Shown piece by piece: positions 5,389-14,094 of a stretch of DNA of 14,095 bases; within the stretch, counting starts at the first letter, position 1; every line of letters begins with the position of its first letter. The notes beneath the pieces were generated by a model, which saw only the letters and a list, made by a program, of their open reading frames with translations, did no database searches and was not told the DNA's origin. Both the position numbers and the translations under genes were made by a program. The stretch covers positions 301 to 14,395 of the forward strand of contig DCGG01000044.1 of the NCBI GenBank assembly GCA_002315455.1, in the 5' to 3' direction. The DNA is from Lentisphaeria bacterium UBA1784. GTDB taxonomy: Bacteria; Verrucomicrobiota; Lentisphaeria; Victivallales; Victivallaceae.

Positions 5389-8300
5389 ATGCGATCCGTC
5401 ATTTTTTCCGTATGTCTGCTTTTGAGCGTTCTCTGCGCCGCAAATGTGGCAGTCCCCCCGGCCATCCCGGTTTGGCTCCAGAATCCGGCACAGGGCAGAA
5501 GTTCCGCAGAGGTACTGTCTGCCGGGATCCCACTTCCCAGGGGGACGTTCCACGCAGCCAAGGGACCTGTCGCCATGGAACTGGTCCCCAAGGCGGGCGG
5601 GGCGCCAATCCCGGCAGAGGGAACGATCCTCTCCCGGTGGCCGCAAGATGGAACGCTCCGCTGGCTCCGGGTGGACTTTCAAACGGGACTGGACGGTTCC
5701 GCGAAGTCCGAATATACGCTCCGGCTCAAGCCTGTCCCCCTGCCCCGGGAACGGACGGTCTTGCGCGCAGAAGAGAACGCAGACCGGATCAAGGTGAACA
5801 CGGGCGCAGCGGAGTTTACGTTCGACCGCAATAACTTCCGGATTTTCTCCTCTGTGAAGGTGAACGGGAAAGAACTGCTGGACAAGTCCATTCCCGGAGG
5901 GCTCTCCCTCTCCGACCAGAATGGGACGGAATACCGTGCCGACCTTGGCAAGCCCGATTCGGTGAAGCTGGAATTCACCAACGCCTTCCGGGCGGTGATC
6001 CGGGCCGAAGGATGGTTTTTCTCCGCCGAGGGAGAGAAACTGGGCCGTTACACCATTCGCGTGCGTCTCTCCCGGGACAGCCGGGAGGCGGAAATCCACT
6101 TCAACATGCTTTTCACCCATCCGGGAGACAAGGCGAAATACGGCGACATTGCGTTGACCATCCCGGTCCGGGCAGGGGAAGTCCGCTTCGGCGGAGTGCA
6201 GGAGCCTTTCGAACTTGCCGAAGGGAACGGGAAATACCTGCTCCAGTACGATGACGACAAATTCCTCGTGGGAGACTCCGCTGCACCGGCAAAGTGGTCC
6301 GTCGGGGGGGCCGGAAAACGCGCTCCCGGATGGATGTGGACCCCTGCCGTTGCGATCCACGTGGAGGATTTCTTCCAAACCTACCCCAACGAACTGGAAG
6401 CCACCGCGGACAAGGGCGTCAGTTACCACTTCTGGCCCAAGCACGGCGTGGCCATGCCGGACCGCCCCGTCACCTCCACTCGCCGGCAGTACCTCACGTT
6501 CTGCCACGAAGGGAAACTTCTCGATTTCGTGCCGCCCCGGGAATACTGGGACGTGGACAAGAAAAACCGCAACCTCCGCTACGTCCGCGAAGGGGTCCTT
6601 GAGAGTTGCGTGGGCGTCTCCAAAAGCGCGGCCCTGCGGGTGCGTTTTCTGCCGGAGAGCAATCCGGCCCAATGGACCTCCCGCGCCAAGTTGATGGCGG
6701 AACCTCCCGTGGTCACCGCCTCCCCGGAGTGGATGTGCTCCAGCGGAGTCTTCGGCCCCATCCATCCCTATGATCCGGAGCATTTTCCCAAAATTGAGGA
6801 CGCCCTCTCCCGGTGCTTCGACTGTGAACTGCGGTTGCTGGATTCCCAGCACAGCTACGGCAAGTGGAACTACGGTGATGGTCACACTGACTGGGATGAC
6901 AAAAAAGGGATCTGGAGGGAGGATTACCGCTGCTGGAAAGGCTTTCACCACTTGAGCGGTCTCTCCAACTGGCTGCTCTTCGTCCGCAGCGGCGATCTGA
7001 AGTACCACCGCCGTGCCGTGGCGGCATCCCGGCACGTCATGGACGTCGACATGTGTCACTGGACCGATCCTGCGCACGAGACGATCAAGGATCCCGGTCT
7101 CTCCAATGCCCGCCGCAAGATCCCCGGCGCCCTCTGCGACTACAAGGGACTGACCCACTGGCACGCCGGATGGCGGCTCTTCGACTACAACGCGCAGACG
7201 GCGTTCATGCTTCACTACAGCTGTTTCACCGGAGACGACCGGGGAGTGGATTCTGCCATGCTCTGGGGCAATTCCGCGCTGAAGAACTTCGACAAGCCCT
7301 ACGACGGACGCAACGGTGCAGGCGTGGCGCAGTCCCTGCTGGACCTCTACCTCTACACCGGGGACAAGCGCTTCTGCAACGTGGCGAAGCAGAACGTGGA
7401 CTGCCTCATGGCGTCCCAGTTCACCCCGGAGTCCCCGTGGCGGGACGATAAGATGAACGGGATGATGCACGCCGCCGCCGACGATCACGAACTGGAACAC
7501 CGCCCCCAGCCCATCGGAGCCTTTCCCCATTGGGTGAACTACGCGCCGTGGCTGGAGAGTTACTGGGAACTGACCGGCGACAAAGAGGCGAAACGACGGA
7601 TGATCCTGTGGGCGGACTCCTTCCTCGCAGGCTGGGGCGGACTCTCCAGCTGGGTCCGGAACCGGGACGTGATGAACGTCATGGCGTACGCCTACCGCTT
7701 CACCGGGAAGGTCAAATATCTGGAGTTCGCCGCCTACGAGACGGACCTCTTCTGCAAAGCGGTGAAGAGGGCGCCCGGGACTTTACTGGACGGACGCCGC
7801 TACCGCAGTGAAAACAGCCTGGATCACTACATCTTCATCCGCCTGCCGCTGTTGATGACAGCGTTGCAGGAGCACGGCAAGCCGGTCACGCCGATTGCGC
7901 CAGAGATCGGCATCGGGTCCTTCCCCTTCGTGCTGACCAAGCACACCGGCACCTCCATCGTCAAGCATCCGCCGGAGTACCTTGTCCGCAATGATTCCGG
8001 GCGGGAGGCATACCTCTCCTGCAAACTCGGGATCATCCGCAAAAGGGGCAGGCACTTTGCCCGGCTGATCGCCTTCGACGGCAAGGTGCTTTGGGAGAAA
8101 ACCACTCCGTGGCGGAACTACGAGAACCTCCGCATCCCCGTCCCTGCGGACGGAAAACTCTGCAGACTCCAACTGGGCAGCGCGGTCTGGGTGGACCTCT
8201 CCGGGGACGCGGGGCTGAAGTTCGTGACGCGCTGGGGTATTTTCGACTCCCAGTGTAGCGGGGGCAGAACATGCTTCCGCATCCCGGCAGGAACGAAGGA

Positions 8301-8574
8301 AGTAACGCTGAAACTTCTGGACCGTTCCGCGAAACGTTCCACCAACCTCCAAGTGGTGAACAGTGCCGGAGCGGTTCTGCGGGAAGTGGATTTCTACCCG
8401 GAGAAGAAGCATAAGGAACTTGCCGTCACGATCCCGGTCATGCCGGAGGAAGCGGGGAAGGTCTGGAGCATCCGCGGACACTTCAGCAGGGTGCTGATCT
8501 CCGCTTTCGCCGACGGCAAGGAGATCCCGTACTGTTCCCCTTCCCCCGAGGCTGTCTTCGACCCGGAACCATAG
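5389..8574 (+). CDS. Secreted RIFT-barrel protein, exo-rhamnogalacturonan-lyase-like (PL26/PcRGLX style)
   Basis: A 1061-residue exported protein, probably a polysaccharide lyase cutting rhamnogalacturonan-type pectin or a related uronic glycan. The start at 5389 has GGAG six bases upstream and gives a clear signal peptide (MRSVIFSVCLLLSVLCAANVA, cleavage probably after about residue 18-21); a GTG at 5371 would spoil it. Residues about 40-110 look like the N-terminal RIFT-barrel: AGIPLPRGTF at 45-54 and RWPQDGTLRWLRVDF at 83-97. A beta-rich middle follows to about 445, then a helical toroid-like region (about 450-830) rich in Trp, His and Tyr, with VDMCHWTDPAHE and GLTHWHAGWRLFDY, and a beta C-terminal part. 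Catalytic residues cannot be assigned by eye. It ends with TAG and is followed by a symporter gene. Family call is moderate; the substrate is inferred. Confidence 0.65.
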   Translation: MRSVIFSVCLLLSVLCAANVAVPPAIPVWLQNPAQGRSSAEVLSAGIPLPRGTFHAAKGPVAMELVPKAGGAPIPAEGTILSRWPQDGTLRWLRVDFQTGLDGSAKSEYTLRLKPVPLPRERTVLRAEENADRIKVNTGAAEFTFDRNNFRIFSSVKVNGKELLDKSIPGGLSLSDQNGTEYRADLGKPDSVKLEFTNAFRAVIRAEGWFFSAEGEKLGRYTIRVRLSRDSREAEIHFNMLFTHPGDKAKYGDIALTIPVRAGEVRFGGVQEPFELAEGNGKYLLQYDDDKFLVGDSAAPAKWSVGGAGKRAPGWMWTPAVAIHVEDFFQTYPNELEATADKGVSYHFWPKHGVAMPDRPVTSTRRQYLTFCHEGKLLDFVPPREYWDVDKKNRNLRYVREGVLESCVGVSKSAALRVRFLPESNPAQWTSRAKLMAEPPVVTASPEWMCSSGVFGPIHPYDPEHFPKIEDALSRCFDCELRLLDSQHSYGKWNYGDGHTDWDDKKGIWREDYRCWKGFHHLSGLSNWLLFVRSGDLKYHRRAVAASRHVMDVDMCHWTDPAHETIKDPGLSNARRKIPGALCDYKGLTHWHAGWRLFDYNAQTAFMLHYSCFTGDDRGVDSAMLWGNSALKNFDKPYDGRNGAGVAQSLLDLYLYTGDKRFCNVAKQNVDCLMASQFTPESPWRDDKMNGMMHAAADDHELEHRPQPIGAFPHWVNYAPWLESYWELTGDKEAKRRMILWADSFLAGWGGLSSWVRNRDVMNVMAYAYRFTGKVKYLEFAAYETDLFCKAVKRAPGTLLDGRRYRSENSLDHYIFIRLPLLMTALQEHGKPVTPIAPEIGIGSFPFVLTKHTGTSIVKHPPEYLVRNDSGREAYLSCKLGIIRKRGRHFARLIAFDGKVLWEKTTPWRNYENLRIPVPADGKLCRLQLGSAVWVDLSGDAGLKFVTRWGIFDSQCSGGRTCFRIPAGTKEVTLKLLDRSAKRSTNLQVVNSAGAVLREVDFYPEKKHKELAVTIPVMPEEAGKVWSIRGHFSRVLISAFADGKEIPYCSPSPEAVFDPEP

Positions 8575-8604
8575 AGAAAAGACGGTCTTACGCCACAAGA
8601 CGCG

Positions 8605-8630
8605 CTGATCCGTCCCTTTTGACGGATCAG
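8605..8630 (+). repeat. Perfect inverted repeat between lyase and symporter genes
   Basis: CTGATCCGTC (8605-8614) and GACGGATCAG (8621-8630) are exact inverted copies around CCTTTT. As RNA this is a stable 10-bp hairpin 30 bases after the lyase stop, but no T-run follows on either strand, so it is not a standard terminator. It may protect the 3' end of the lyase mRNA or be a dimer-binding operator about 90 bases upstream of the symporter -35. Confidence 0.8.
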
Positions 8631-8719
8631 GCCAGAAACGCGGAAAAATCCTCCAGACCAGCAGATCCTGATAATGATAGCGCCATCGATCTTTTCGCGC
8701 AAAAAAAATCCGCGTCTGT

Positions 8720-8748
8720 TTGACAAATCCGGGATGACATGGTATTAT
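8720..8748 (+). promoter_or_regulatory. Near-consensus sigma70 promoter of the symporter gene
   Basis: TTGACA (8720-8725, six of six), a 17-base spacer and TATTAT (8743-8748, five of six) predict a start near 8755. An A-run at 8701-8708 lies just upstream and could act as an UP element. The symporter can thus be transcribed independently of the lyase gene, and without obvious need for an activator. Confidence 0.85.
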
Positions 8749-8792
8749 AGAAAATCCGCATGCCCGGCAGACAGAAGAGGAGAACTGTTTTC

Positions 8793-11123
8793 ATGACCTG
8801 GATCGACTGGCTTATTGTTTTCATCCCATTGTCGTTTGTCATATACATGGGATACTACTCCAACCGCTACGTCCGGAGCGTAGCCGATTTTCTTTCCGCC
8901 GGACGGGTCTGCGGCCGGTACGTCATCAGCACCGCCGGAGTCGCGGGAGGGCTCTCCATCGTGATCCTGACCTCCTACGTGGAGGTGCACTACAAGACCG
9001 GATTCGCCCTCGCCTTCTGGCAGTCGCTCCTGACGCCGCTGAGTATGATCCTCGCGCTGACCGGATTCTGCTTCTACCGCTTCCGGGAGACCAAAGTCAT
9101 GAGTTTCGGACAGTTCCTCGAGATGCGCTACAACCGGCCGCTGCGGGTGTTCGCCTAGGGACTGCGTTCCGTTTCGGAGATGCTGGCCAACATGATCGCG
9201 CCGGCCATCGCCGGACGCTTCTTCATCTACTTTCTGGATCTGCCTCACCAGTTCACGCTTGGCGGGCTGACCTTTCAGACCTTCCACGTGGTGATGGCGC
9301 TCTGCGTGCTGCTCTCCGTCTCCCTGATCTGGATGGGCGGGACCCTGTCGCTGATCGTCACGGATTCGCTGCAGGGGATCCTTTTTTATCCCACGCTGGC
9401 GCTGATCGTGGGGTTCATCTTCTGGAAGTTCTCGTGGAGCAACGACATCATCCCCGTCATGATGGACCGGGTCAAAGGTGAGAGTTTTCTCAATCCCTAC
9501 GACATCGAGAACCTGCGGGACTTCAACCTCTTCATGCTGGGCGTCATGGTCTTCACCACCGTCCTTCACAGGGCGAGCTGGATCGGTGGCGGCTCCTCCT
9601 GCGCGGCCAGAAGTCCCCATGAGCAGAAGATCGCCGGACTTTTCGGAGCGTGGCGCGGCAGTTTGAACGTCATCTTTCAGATCTTGGTGGCCGTAGTGGT
9701 GATCGTTCTGCTCAACGGGACCAAGTTTGCGGGCGAGGCGAAGGCCATCCGGGACGGCATCTCCGTCAAGGCCGCCACCGAACTCATCAGGAACGATGAC
9801 CTGCGGAACAAGGTGATCAGCGACGTGAGATCCATGCCCCGGATTCCCCACGTGCAGGGGGTGGACAGGCCCCTCAGCCAGTCGGAGAATCTGGATACCG
9901 TGTATCTGGATACCGTCCACAAGAGCCTGCTGCAGGGCAAGGCCCCCGGAAACGCCCCCGCAGAGAACGCCCTCTTTCAGCAATTCCGGTCGATTTTCCA
10001 TCAGATGAGCATGGCAATCTCCATGCGGCACCTGATGCCTCCGGGGATGATGGGCGTTTTCTGCCTGCTGATGATCCTCGCCATGGTCTCCACGGATGAC
10101 GGCTGCCTCTTCAGTTCCGCCATGACCATCACGCAGGACGTGATCCTGCCCTTCCTCAAGAAGCCGCTGACGCCCCACCAGCACATCTGGCTTCTGCGCG
10201 GGGTGTCGCTTGCCATCGGGATCCTCTTTCTCATCGGCTCCTCGTTTCTTGCGCAGTTGGACTACATCAACATGTTCTACGTCATCATGACCATGATGTG
10301 GCTGGGCGGATGCGGACCCGTCATGATCTTCGGATTGTACAGCCGCTTCGGAACCTCGGCCGGAGCCTTCACCAGTCTGCTCTCCGGAATGCTGCTGAGC
10401 ATCGGAGGAATATTCACCCAGCGGAACTGGGCTGACGTGGTCTATCCCTTCCTTGCGCGGATGGGCTGGACGGAGAGCCTCGGACGCTTCCTCGAACTGG
10501 CCTCCCGGCCGCTTCATCCCTACGTGGTCTGGAAGATGGATCCGGTGAAGTGTCCAGTCAACAGTTACGAGATGTTTGCGGCCATCATGCTGATCACACT
10601 CACGCTCTACGTTGCGGTCTCCAAACTCACCTGCCGGGAGCCCTTCAACATGGACCGGATGCTCCACCGCGGCATCTACAATCTCGACGGAGAAAACAAG
10701 TCCCGGGAGAATTGGAGTCTGCGGAGCGTCTGGCGGAAACTCATCGGCATCACCCCTGAATACACCAAGGTCGATAAAGGCATTGCGTGGGCGTTCTTCA
10801 TTTACAGCTTCATCTACAAGTTTCTGCTGATTTTCGTGGCGGTGGTGATCTGGAACCAGATCTTCCCGTGGCCCGCCGCATGGTGGGGGGATTACTTCCT
10901 CGTCACGCTGCTCGTTATCCCCGGGATCGTCGCCATCATCACCGCCTTCTGGATGACCATTGGCGGCATCATTGATCTGCGGCAGATGTTCCGGGACCTG
11001 AAGGCCAGGATCATCAACGATCTGGACAACGGCATGGTCTCCGGTCACGATTCTCTCGCGGACAAGCAGGAACTGGAAGCCGCGGAAAAGGCACAGCAGG
11101 ACGCCAGGGGAAATAAAGCCTGA
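8793..11123 (+). pseudogene. Sodium:solute symporter (SSS family), interrupted by an in-frame TAG
   Basis: Integral inner-membrane importer, likely for a sugar or oligosaccharide with Na+. The start at 8793 follows AGAGGAGA; an ATG at 8760 is only about five bases after the predicted transcript start. The first 121 codons encode TM1 (WLIVFIPLSFVIYMGYY), the SSS-type VADFLSAGR, TM2-TM3 and MSFGQFLEMRYNRPLRVFA. Codon 122 is TAG; the same frame then continues without error for 654 sense codons: GLRSVSEMLANMIAPAIAGRFF, repeated hydrophobic segments, and the late SSS block STDDGCLFSSAMTITQDV. Read through, it would give 776 residues, with a hydrophilic insert around 9720-9990. Either a recent nonsense mutation, a sequence error, or suppression. 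The internal ATG at 9180 has GGAG touching it, so separate translation of the second part is unlikely. Confidence 0.85.
9156..9158 (+). other. In-frame TAG in the symporter frame
   Basis: The codon run is GTG TTC GCC TAG GGA CTG CGT, and both flanks read as one continuous SSS protein. The only structure just downstream is a short TTCCG-TTT-CGGAG pairing (9167-9179), too weak to look like a recoding element. TAG also ends the lyase gene (8572-8574) and the glycosyltransferase gene (12096-12098), so it is a normal stop here. Confidence 0.95.
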
Positions 11124-11169
11124 TCAAGCGTTTCCGGCGGAACTGATCCTCCGGGGGGAGACGGCAAAG

Positions 11170-12045
11170 TCACTTCCGACTCTGCCGCCGGGAACTCCCG
11201 GGGGCAGATCCGTAACAACGGCGATAGACCTTGCAGAAGTATCCGGGAGAGTCAAAACCGCAGAGCGCCGCCACCTCTTTCACCGAGCGCAGGGTGGTGC
11301 GCAGAAGTTGCGCCGCATACTCCATGCGGATCCGCTGGACGTACTCCCCGGGAGAGGTCCCGTAGGCCTCCTTGAACTGCCGTGCGAAATGCCACCGGCT
11401 GGTCCCGGCCATGGCAGCCAGCCGCTCCAGCGTCAGCGCCTCCTCGGGATGAGCGGCACAGTAATCCCGGACCGCCTCCAGTTCAGCAGAGACCTTGCGG
11501 TCGCGCCGCTGCTCCTCCGCAAACTGGAACATGCTCATCAGAAAACGGTAGCATTTTGCCGCCAATTCGTATCGCAGCGCTGGCCGGTAGTTCCGGCGGA
11601 ACGCCAGCACCTCCCTCGCGAGGGAGAGGGTTTCGCCGCCCTCGGGGAAAGCGAAGCAGGAACCGAAACGGCTTCGGAACTTTCCCAGAAGGGAGATCGC
11701 TTCCGGATCGTGAAACCCGATGTAGATGAACTCCCACTTGGCAGAGTGTTCGGGCAACCGATAACAATGCGCCTCCGGCAGAGTGAGGATCATGGCATCC
11801 CCGGGCCGCTGAGGATGCAAAGTACCGTCAGGCAGAAGCAACTCCCCCTCCCCCGCCAGAGTGTATTGCCAGAACGCCGACGCTTTCCGGCGTTCCCCGT
11901 GCCAGCAGTAGGCCTGCTTGCGCTCGATGGAGTGGCCGCAGTGGGAGAGCTGATAGGGCGGACGGTATCCTATCCCGACGCCGGGCGGCGCGGGGATCCA
12001 ATGGAACGGCTCCGGATATAGGATGGAGGAGGAAGTTTTTTCCAT
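11170..12045 (-). CDS. AraC-family transcriptional regulator
   Basis: A 291-residue cytoplasmic DNA-binding regulator. The N-terminal half is a cupin-like sensor typical of AraC_binding proteins: GEGELLLPDGTLHPQRPGD around 87-105, then LPEAHCYRLPE. The C-terminal ~100 residues hold the two helix-turn-helix motifs, LTLERLAAMAGTSRWHFARQF and SVKEVAALCGFDSPGYFCKVY, with the usual GTSPGEYVQRIRMEYAAQLL linker helix. No good ribosome site precedes the ATG at 12045, and a stop lies two codons upstream, so the start is forced but expression may be low. It ends 46 bases from the convergent symporter gene and lies 50 bases behind the glycosyltransferase. It most likely controls the lyase and symporter genes, by position; the effector is unknown. 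Confidence 0.93.
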   Translation of the reverse strand: MEKTSSSILYPEPFHWIPAPPGVGIGYRPPYQLSHCGHSIERKQAYCWHGERRKASAFWQYTLAGEGELLLPDGTLHPQRPGDAMILTLPEAHCYRLPEHSAKWEFIYIGFHDPEAISLLGKFRSRFGSCFAFPEGGETLSLAREVLAFRRNYRPALRYELAAKCYRFLMSMFQFAEEQRRDRKVSAELEAVRDYCAAHPEEALTLERLAAMAGTSRWHFARQFKEAYGTSPGEYVQRIRMEYAAQLLRTTLRSVKEVAALCGFDSPGYFCKVYRRCYGSAPGSSRRQSRK

Positions 12046-12095
12046 TTTTCAAGCGCGAAGGCCCGGGTTCAGAAGCCATATCGCAGTGTCGGCGC

Positions 12096-13094
12096 CTAAT
12101 GGTGCTTGTTTCGGTGGGCCAGCAGGGAGAGTTTCATGGAATAAAGCGGTTCCGCCAACTTCCGGAGCAACCGCATCACCGGATTCCGCTGTAGGCGCAC
12201 GACCTGATGTTTCAGACAGAAAATGGCACACTCATCGTACTTCATCGGCTCCCCTCTCAAGGCCCGCAACAGGACCTCGGCAGGGAGGTCTACGGGAAGC
12301 GACAGGGGAAATTCATCGTAAAAGCGGACCATGTTGCACCCGTTCCCCGCAGGAGAATAATATCCCGTGTAGGGATTGTAATCGGGATAATTCTTCAGTT
12401 TTCCGGCGATGATCACGCCGAAAACGCCAAAGGCGTTGGCCATGTGCGCAAAACCGCTCTCCATGCCGACGAAAAGAGACGCCCCCTGCATGATCTTTGC
12501 CGCGACCTGCAAATCCAGCCGTCCGGTACAGGATATCACACCGGGACAAGTCAGGATGGGGTGCAGACCGACCTCCACCACCGACACGCCCTCCGCCATG
12601 CACAGTTTTGCCAGCCGATCCCAATGGGCGGCGGGATACTGTCGGCGCCGACCATTGGATGCACAGTGAAACACGGCGTAACGCCCGGGCAAACTCACCG
12701 GAGGAATGGCGTCCTCCCGCAAATAAAAGCGGGGACCTTCGTCCTGACAACTGACCGGACAGTTTCCGGTCAGTCCGAAAAGCAACGGGAACTGGGAGTG
12801 TGTTTCACCCGGGCGCGTGATGACCTTCCGGCCTTTCAGATTGAACTCATAGACGATGGCATCCGGGGGAAATCCGGCCTTCTGCGCAAGATAATCCTCC
12901 TGATCCGACACCACCACCACCTCGTGGAAAAGCGGGGAGCCCCGGTAGATTGAGGCGAAGGCGACTGTCGTGTACCAGACCCGCCAACAATCAGAATGCG
13001 CGGCGGCGATCGCCCGGAACATCGGCTCCACGGCGATCAAATCGCCCATGCGGCCCAACATGCAGACCGCCATTTTCCGTTTGTCGACACTCAT
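12096..13094 (-). CDS. Glycosyltransferase family 9 (heptosyltransferase-like)
   Basis: A 332-residue GT-B transferase, likely adding a sugar to lipopolysaccharide or another surface glycan at the inner face of the membrane. The N-terminal motif AVCMLGRMGDLIAVEPMFRAI matches the GT9 start (GxxGDxxxxxP), CASNGRRRQYPAAHWDRLAKL matches the middle donor-site block, and FVGMESGFAHMANAFGVFG matches the GT9 D/E-SGxxHxA motif. About 45 basic residues beyond the core (to RNKHH) may bind membrane. The start is uncertain: I chose ATG 13094, which has GGA ten bases upstream; ATG 13103 and TTG 13124 are in frame, and ATG 13073 is possible. It follows rfbD in the same direction. Nucleotide-sugar donor not determinable; it need not be heptose. 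It ends with TAG. Confidence 0.85.
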   Translation of the reverse strand: MSVDKRKMAVCMLGRMGDLIAVEPMFRAIAAAHSDCWRVWYTTVAFASIYRGSPLFHEVVVVSDQEDYLAQKAGFPPDAIVYEFNLKGRKVITRPGETHSQFPLLFGLTGNCPVSCQDEGPRFYLREDAIPPVSLPGRYAVFHCASNGRRRQYPAAHWDRLAKLCMAEGVSVVEVGLHPILTCPGVISCTGRLDLQVAAKIMQGASLFVGMESGFAHMANAFGVFGVIIAGKLKNYPDYNPYTGYYSPAGNGCNMVRFYDEFPLSLPVDLPAEVLLRALRGEPMKYDECAIFCLKHQVVRLQRNPVMRLLRKLAEPLYSMKLSLLAHRNKHH

Positions 13095-13144
13095 CTGCGG
13101 CATTCCATAAGGATCGTGTTTCAAATGACCGTAGACGAACGCTC

Positions 13145-13996
13145 TCAGCGCGGGAATTCCGCTTTCATGAACTCCGCAAGGGCATCGTGCCAGTCCGGCA
13201 TGGGAGGAAGTCCGCAGAGCCGGAGCATCCGCTTCTCCAGCCGGGAGTTGAGGGGCCGGGGCGCCGGACGGGGAAACTCCGCCGTCGTACAGGGCCGGAC
13301 CTCCTGTTTCACTCCCGCGAGCCGGAAGATCTCCTGCGCGAATTCATACCACGTGGCCTCGCCTTCACAGGTCATGTGGAACGTCCCCACCAATTCCGGA
13401 TGAGCGAGGATGTTCCGCAACTGCCCGGCGACCGCCAGCGTTGAGGTAGGATTCCCATGCTGGTCCGCCACGACCTTCAACTCCGGACGGGTGCCGTCCG
13501 CAAGTTTCAGCATGGCGTGGACAAAACTGGGTCCGCCGGCACCATAGAGCCAGCTGATCCGGCAGATCACATGATCCGGACAATGGCGGCGGATCAGTTC
13601 CTCCCCTGCGAACTTCGTCTGGCCATAGACCGTGTGCGCACCTCCGGCCACGTCGAATTCGTGATAGGGACGATCCAGTTCTCCGCCGAAAACGTAGTCC
13701 GTGGAGATGGCGATGAGACGCACTCCCTGCCGGTGGCAGGCCGCCGCCACGTTCAGGGAACCGACGGCATTGAGTTTGTAAGCGAAATCCACTTCGCTCT
13801 CGCATTTGTCAACCGCCGTCATGGCGGCGCAGTGGATCACCGCATCCGGCGCGGCGGCCGCAAGAAACCGATGGAATCCTGCTCCGTCGGTGATGTCGCA
13901 GTCGGGCAGATCGGCGATGATGAGTTCATGTTCTTTCAGGACGGCCTGGAGCGTCCGCCCCAGCATTCCCTTCCCTCCGGTGATCAGGACTTTCAT
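13145..13996 (-). CDS. rfbD: dTDP-4-dehydrorhamnose reductase
   Basis: Last enzyme of dTDP-L-rhamnose synthesis (RmlD): NAD(P)H-dependent reduction of dTDP-4-keto-L-rhamnose in the cytoplasm. The 283 residues are the usual length. An extended SDR fold is evident: cofactor-binding GGKGMLG at 7-13, DCDITD at 32-37, STDYVFGG at 98-105 and the catalytic YGQTK (Y124, K128, with T99 as the third residue), then RISWLYG. The start at 13996 was chosen because GGGAGGAGG lies directly upstream; the longer in-frame start at 14065 would run through the upstream gene. Its ATG overlaps the rfbC stop as ATGA, so the two are translationally coupled. Confidence 0.95.
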   Translation of the reverse strand: MKVLITGGKGMLGRTLQAVLKEHELIIADLPDCDITDGAGFHRFLAAAAPDAVIHCAAMTAVDKCESEVDFAYKLNAVGSLNVAAACHRQGVRLIAISTDYVFGGELDRPYHEFDVAGGAHTVYGQTKFAGEELIRRHCPDHVICRISWLYGAGGPSFVHAMLKLADGTRPELKVVADQHGNPTSTLAVAGQLRNILAHPELVGTFHMTCEGEATWYEFAQEIFRLAGVKQEVRPCTTAEFPRPAPRPLNSRLEKRMLRLCGLPPMPDWHDALAEFMKAEFPR

Positions 13997-14094
13997 TTTG
14001 CCTCCTCCCACGGAGCGATCTCCCGGAAGAACGGATGTTTGCTGTCCTTGGGAGAGAGGTTCCACTTATCGGGCTTGACCCGCCAATCGATGGC
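13993..14094 (-). CDS. rfbC: dTDP-4-dehydrorhamnose 3,5-epimerase, C-terminal end only
   Basis: The last 33 codons of a gene entering from the right edge. The peptide AIDWRVKPDKWNLSPKDSKH, then PFFREIAPWEEAK and TGA, has the look of an RmlC C-terminus (IDWP-like, then LSxKDxxxP). Its stop overlaps the rfbD start by four bases (ATGA), and rfbC-rfbD is a frequent order in rhamnose operons. The enzyme epimerises C3 and C5 of dTDP-4-keto-6-deoxyglucose. Only this tail is visible, so catalytic residues cannot be checked. Confidence 0.8.
   Translation of the reverse strand, partial: AIDWRVKPDKWNLSPKDSKHPFFREIAPWEEAK

Noticed and set aside
5356..7530. 724-codon open frame opposite the lyase gene
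   Set aside because: No recognisable domain and antisense to a protein with a signal peptide and family motifs; a shadow of the codon bias.
9156..9158. Genome-wide reassignment of TAG to an amino acid
   Set aside because: TAG ends the lyase gene and the glycosyltransferase gene at sensible C-termini, so it works as a stop in this organism.
8745..11048. 767-codon open frame on the minus strand, opposite the symporter
   Set aside because: Its peptide is rich in H, D, G, P and E without any family motif, while the plus strand reads as a membrane protein. It is a by-product of the GC-rich codon bias, even though the plus strand carries the TAG.
11134..11154. Imperfect stem CCGGCGGA/TCCTCCGG between the convergent symporter and AraC genes
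   Set aside because: It has a mismatch and no T-run on either strand; too weak to call a bidirectional terminator.
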